Shown here: positions 62,391 through 64,000 of the stretch, piece after piece
Numbering within the stretch: position 1 is the stretch's first letter
Layout of the letters: every line of letters starts with the position of its first letter
Origin: BOG-908 sp964244615
Lineage (GTDB): Bacteria > Pseudomonadota > Alphaproteobacteria > Acetobacterales > Acetobacteraceae
Assembly: GCA_964244615.1 (NCBI GenBank)
Contig: CAXTJP010000005.1
Coordinates: 4,434 to 68,433 of the forward strand
Direction of reading: 5' to 3'
DNA length: 64,000 bases
Position numbers and translations under genes: made by a program
The notes under the pieces: model-generated
The model's input: the letters and a program-made list of their open reading frames with translations, nothing else
The model's database searches: none
What the model was told of the DNA's origin: nothing

Positions 62391-63089
62391 ATGTCTCCTC
62401 CAAACGCGCCATGGCCTGCCGAAACAAGCTCGCTGCACTCCGGTACGCAGGCCAGCCTGCCGTCCGATCCGCCGCACCATGTGCCGGAAGCCGTGCCGGT
62501 CCTGTCGCATCTTCGTCCCGCCATCGTGCTGATCGTGCTGTTCACGGTGCTGACGGGACTGGTGTTCCCGTTCGCCTTCACCGGGGCCGCCACCGCCCTG
62601 GCGCCGGGGCTCGCCGGCGGCTCGCTGCTGACGCGCGACGGGCATGTCGTGGGCTCCTCGCTGATCGGCCAGAATTTTGCGACGGCCCGCTACTTCCACG
62701 GGCGGCTGAGCGTGACCACGGACACGGACCCGAAAGACGCCAGCAAGACGATCCCGTCGCCGTACAACGCCAGCAACTCGGCGGCTTCCAACCTCGCGGC
62801 CACCAGCAAGGCGCTGACCGACCGCGTGCGGGGCGACGTGGCCGCCGCCGGCGCCAAGCCGGTGCCGGGCGACATGGTGACCAGCTCGGCCAGCGGGCTG
62901 GACCCCGACATCTCGCCGGAGAACGCGGAGCGGCAGGCGCCGGGCGTGGCCGCCGCGCGACACCTGCCGGTGGACCAGGTGCGCGGGATGGTCGCGGCCC
63001 ACACCGACGGCCGCCTGTTCGGCCTGATCGGGGAGCCGCACGTCAACGTGCTGGCGCTGAACCTGGACCTGGACGCCAAGTCTAAATGA
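62391..63089 (+). CDS. kdpC: K+-transporting ATPase subunit KdpC
   Basis: Protein of 232 aa from ATG 62391; a TTG at 62382 would add three residues. A single membrane helix (RPAIVLIVLFTVLTGLVFPFAFTG) comes after an unusually long N-terminal extension of about 40 residues. The conserved SLIGQNFATARYFHGRLS, SPYNASNSAASNLA and VARHLP-like motifs follow. KdpC binds ATP cooperatively with KdpB. Confidence 0.95.
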   Translation: MSPPNAPWPAETSSLHSGTQASLPSDPPHHVPEAVPVLSHLRPAIVLIVLFTVLTGLVFPFAFTGAATALAPGLAGGSLLTRDGHVVGSSLIGQNFATARYFHGRLSVTTDTDPKDASKTIPSPYNASNSAASNLAATSKALTDRVRGDVAAAGAKPVPGDMVTSSASGLDPDISPENAERQAPGVAAARHLPVDQVRGMVAAHTDGRLFGLIGEPHVNVLALNLDLDAKSK

Positions 63090-63095
63090 ACGGAG

Positions 63096-63154
63096 GTCTT
63101 TTGCTTCTTTCCTTCAGGAAAGGCCTTCTTTCTTGAAAAGAAGCAAAGAACTTT
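63096..63154. repeat. Paired-hairpin repeat, copy 6, before kdpD
   Basis: Two A/T-rich hairpins stand close together without the long core: one around CTTTCCTTCAGGAAAG (63107-63122) after TCTTTTGCTT, and CTTCTTTCTTGAAAAGAAG (63125-63143) followed by CAAAGAACTTTC. It fills the 78-bp gap between kdpC and kdpD. Confidence 0.75.
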
Positions 63155-63167
63155 CATTCATTAAGGC

Positions 63168-64000
63168 ATGAGACTTCGCGACGACGACAGGCCGGATCCG
63201 GATGTTCTGCTGGCCGCCCATGCGACCGGGCGCGGCACGCTGAAGGTGTTCCTCGGCGCCGCACCCGGCGTCGGCAAGACGTGCGAGATGCTGGTGCAGG
63301 GCGGTCGTCGTCTGGCCGAAGGGGCGGACGTGCTGGCCGGCATCATCGAGACGCACGGCCGTGCGGATACCGAGGCGCTGATCGGCGCGCTGCCCGTCCT
63401 GCCGCGCCGCACGATCCCGTATCGCGGCCAGGACCTGCAGGAGTTCGACCTGGACGCGGCGCTGGCCCGCCGCCCCGCCTTGCTGCTGGTTGACGAGCTG
63501 GCGCACACCAACGCGCCCGGCAGCCGCCACGCCAAGCGGTGGGAGGACGTGGTCGAGCTGCTGGAGGCCGGCATCCCGGTCTGGGCCACGCTGAACGTGC
63601 AGCACCTCGAGAGCCTCAACGACGACGTGGCCCGTATCACCGGCATACGTCCCGCCGAGACCCTGCCGGACCGCGTGCTCGAGATGGCCGACGCGATCGA
63701 GCTGATCGACGTGCCGCCGGCCGATCTGCGCCAGCGCCTGCAGGCGGGCAAGATCTACCGCGGCGAGACCGCGCGTCGCGCGCTCGACGGCTTCTTCAGC
63801 GAGGGCAACCTGACGGCGCTGCGCGAGATCGCGCTGCGCCGCGCCGCCGCCCACGTGGACAGCGACGTGCAGGACTGGCGCCGGCTGCGCGGCATCGAGT
63901 CGCCGTGGCCCGCGTCGGAGCGCGTGCTGGCGCTGGTCGGGCCGGACGCGTCGGCCGAGGCGGTGGTGCGCCATGCCAAGCGGCTGGCGGACGCGCTGCA
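63168..64000 (+). CDS. kdpD: Sensor histidine kinase KdpD, N-terminal part (partial)
   Basis: The frame starts at ATG 63168 (TAAGGC just upstream) and remains open to the window end. About 277 residues are visible. They carry the KdpD domain P-loop FLGAAPGVGKTCEML (about 28-42), the second motif LLVDELAHTNAPGSRHAKRWEDV and VWATLNVQHLESLNDDVARITG, followed by the beginning of the USP-like domain (ERVLALVGPDASAEAVVRHAKRLA). KdpD senses K+ limitation and phosphorylates KdpE to induce kdpFABC. The kinase core and kdpE lie beyond the window. Confidence 0.95.
   Translation, partial: MRLRDDDRPDPDVLLAAHATGRGTLKVFLGAAPGVGKTCEMLVQGGRRLAEGADVLAGIIETHGRADTEALIGALPVLPRRTIPYRGQDLQEFDLDAALARRPALLLVDELAHTNAPGSRHAKRWEDVVELLEAGIPVWATLNVQHLESLNDDVARITGIRPAETLPDRVLEMADAIELIDVPPADLRQRLQAGKIYRGETARRALDGFFSEGNLTALREIALRRAAAHVDSDVQDWRRLRGIESPWPASERVLALVGPDASAEAVVRHAKRLADAL

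Overview
The window reads as a chromosomal segment of a high-GC (by eye near 70%) alphaproteobacterium, most likely an Acetobacteraceae or related Rhodospirillales member. This placement is inferred from gene content (MidA-type methyltransferase, UbiK, HIG1 and DUF2237 proteins, Kdp, an OFA-type oxalate carrier) and from A/T-rich paired-hairpin intergenic repeats of a kind I associate with acetic-acid-bacterial genomes. Nearly all DNA is coding, genes are packed, and ATGA/GTGA/TTGA/TGATG overlaps are frequent.

Layout. 1-5.2 kb: the 3' part of dnaE, tRNA-Lys(CTT), a thiolase, a DUF2975/Cro-like regulator pair and a small membrane protein. 5.2-10 kb: a four-gene operon (FAH-family hydrolase, acyl-CoA ligase, PanE-type reductase, oxalate/formate-family carrier) that fits oxalate uptake and assimilation through oxalyl-CoA. 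10-11.3 kb: hflX. 11,400-15,750: a complete 4,351-bp IS1-like transposon with matching terminal inverted repeats and an 8-bp target duplication. It carries a transposase and three cargo modules: two small overlapping genes, an XRE-ImmA/IrrE protease with an unknown partner, and a Panacea (DUF4065) protein overlapping a one-TM protein. It landed inside one of the paired-hairpin repeats.

15.8-27.7 kb: a GH16 glucanase with three CBM36/60-like modules, an MFS exporter, a three-domain MFS-acyltransferase-ligase protein preceded by two palindromic operators, a TetR regulator, an M3 peptidase, a KefB-type antiporter and a Stv-like protein. 27.8-30.1 kb: the type II secretion pseudopilin genes gspHIJK, without the rest of the system. 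30.2-34.5 kb: an overlapping three-gene locus (four-TM unknown protein, DyP peroxidase, atypical P450).

34.7-48.8 kb: mostly minus-strand housekeeping genes. These are argG, an operon-like run mscS / 2OG-Fe oxygenase / PCuAC / SCO / pabB / pabC, then mobB, pgsA, an L,D-transpeptidase and ribA. 49-56.6 kb: an OmpR-type response regulator, xth, two unknown helical proteins, and a lgt-midA-pgeF-lipoprotein operon. 56.7-64 kb: ubiK, a CBS protein, mscL and the kdpFABC-D potassium operon. The kdp operon has an extra small hydrophobic peptide ahead of kdpF, and paired-hairpin repeats lie between kdpA and kdpB and before kdpD, which runs off the window.

The most interesting parts are the cargo transposon with its candidate toxin-antitoxin modules, the DyP-P450 locus, the paired-hairpin repeat family, and the oxalyl-CoA operon.
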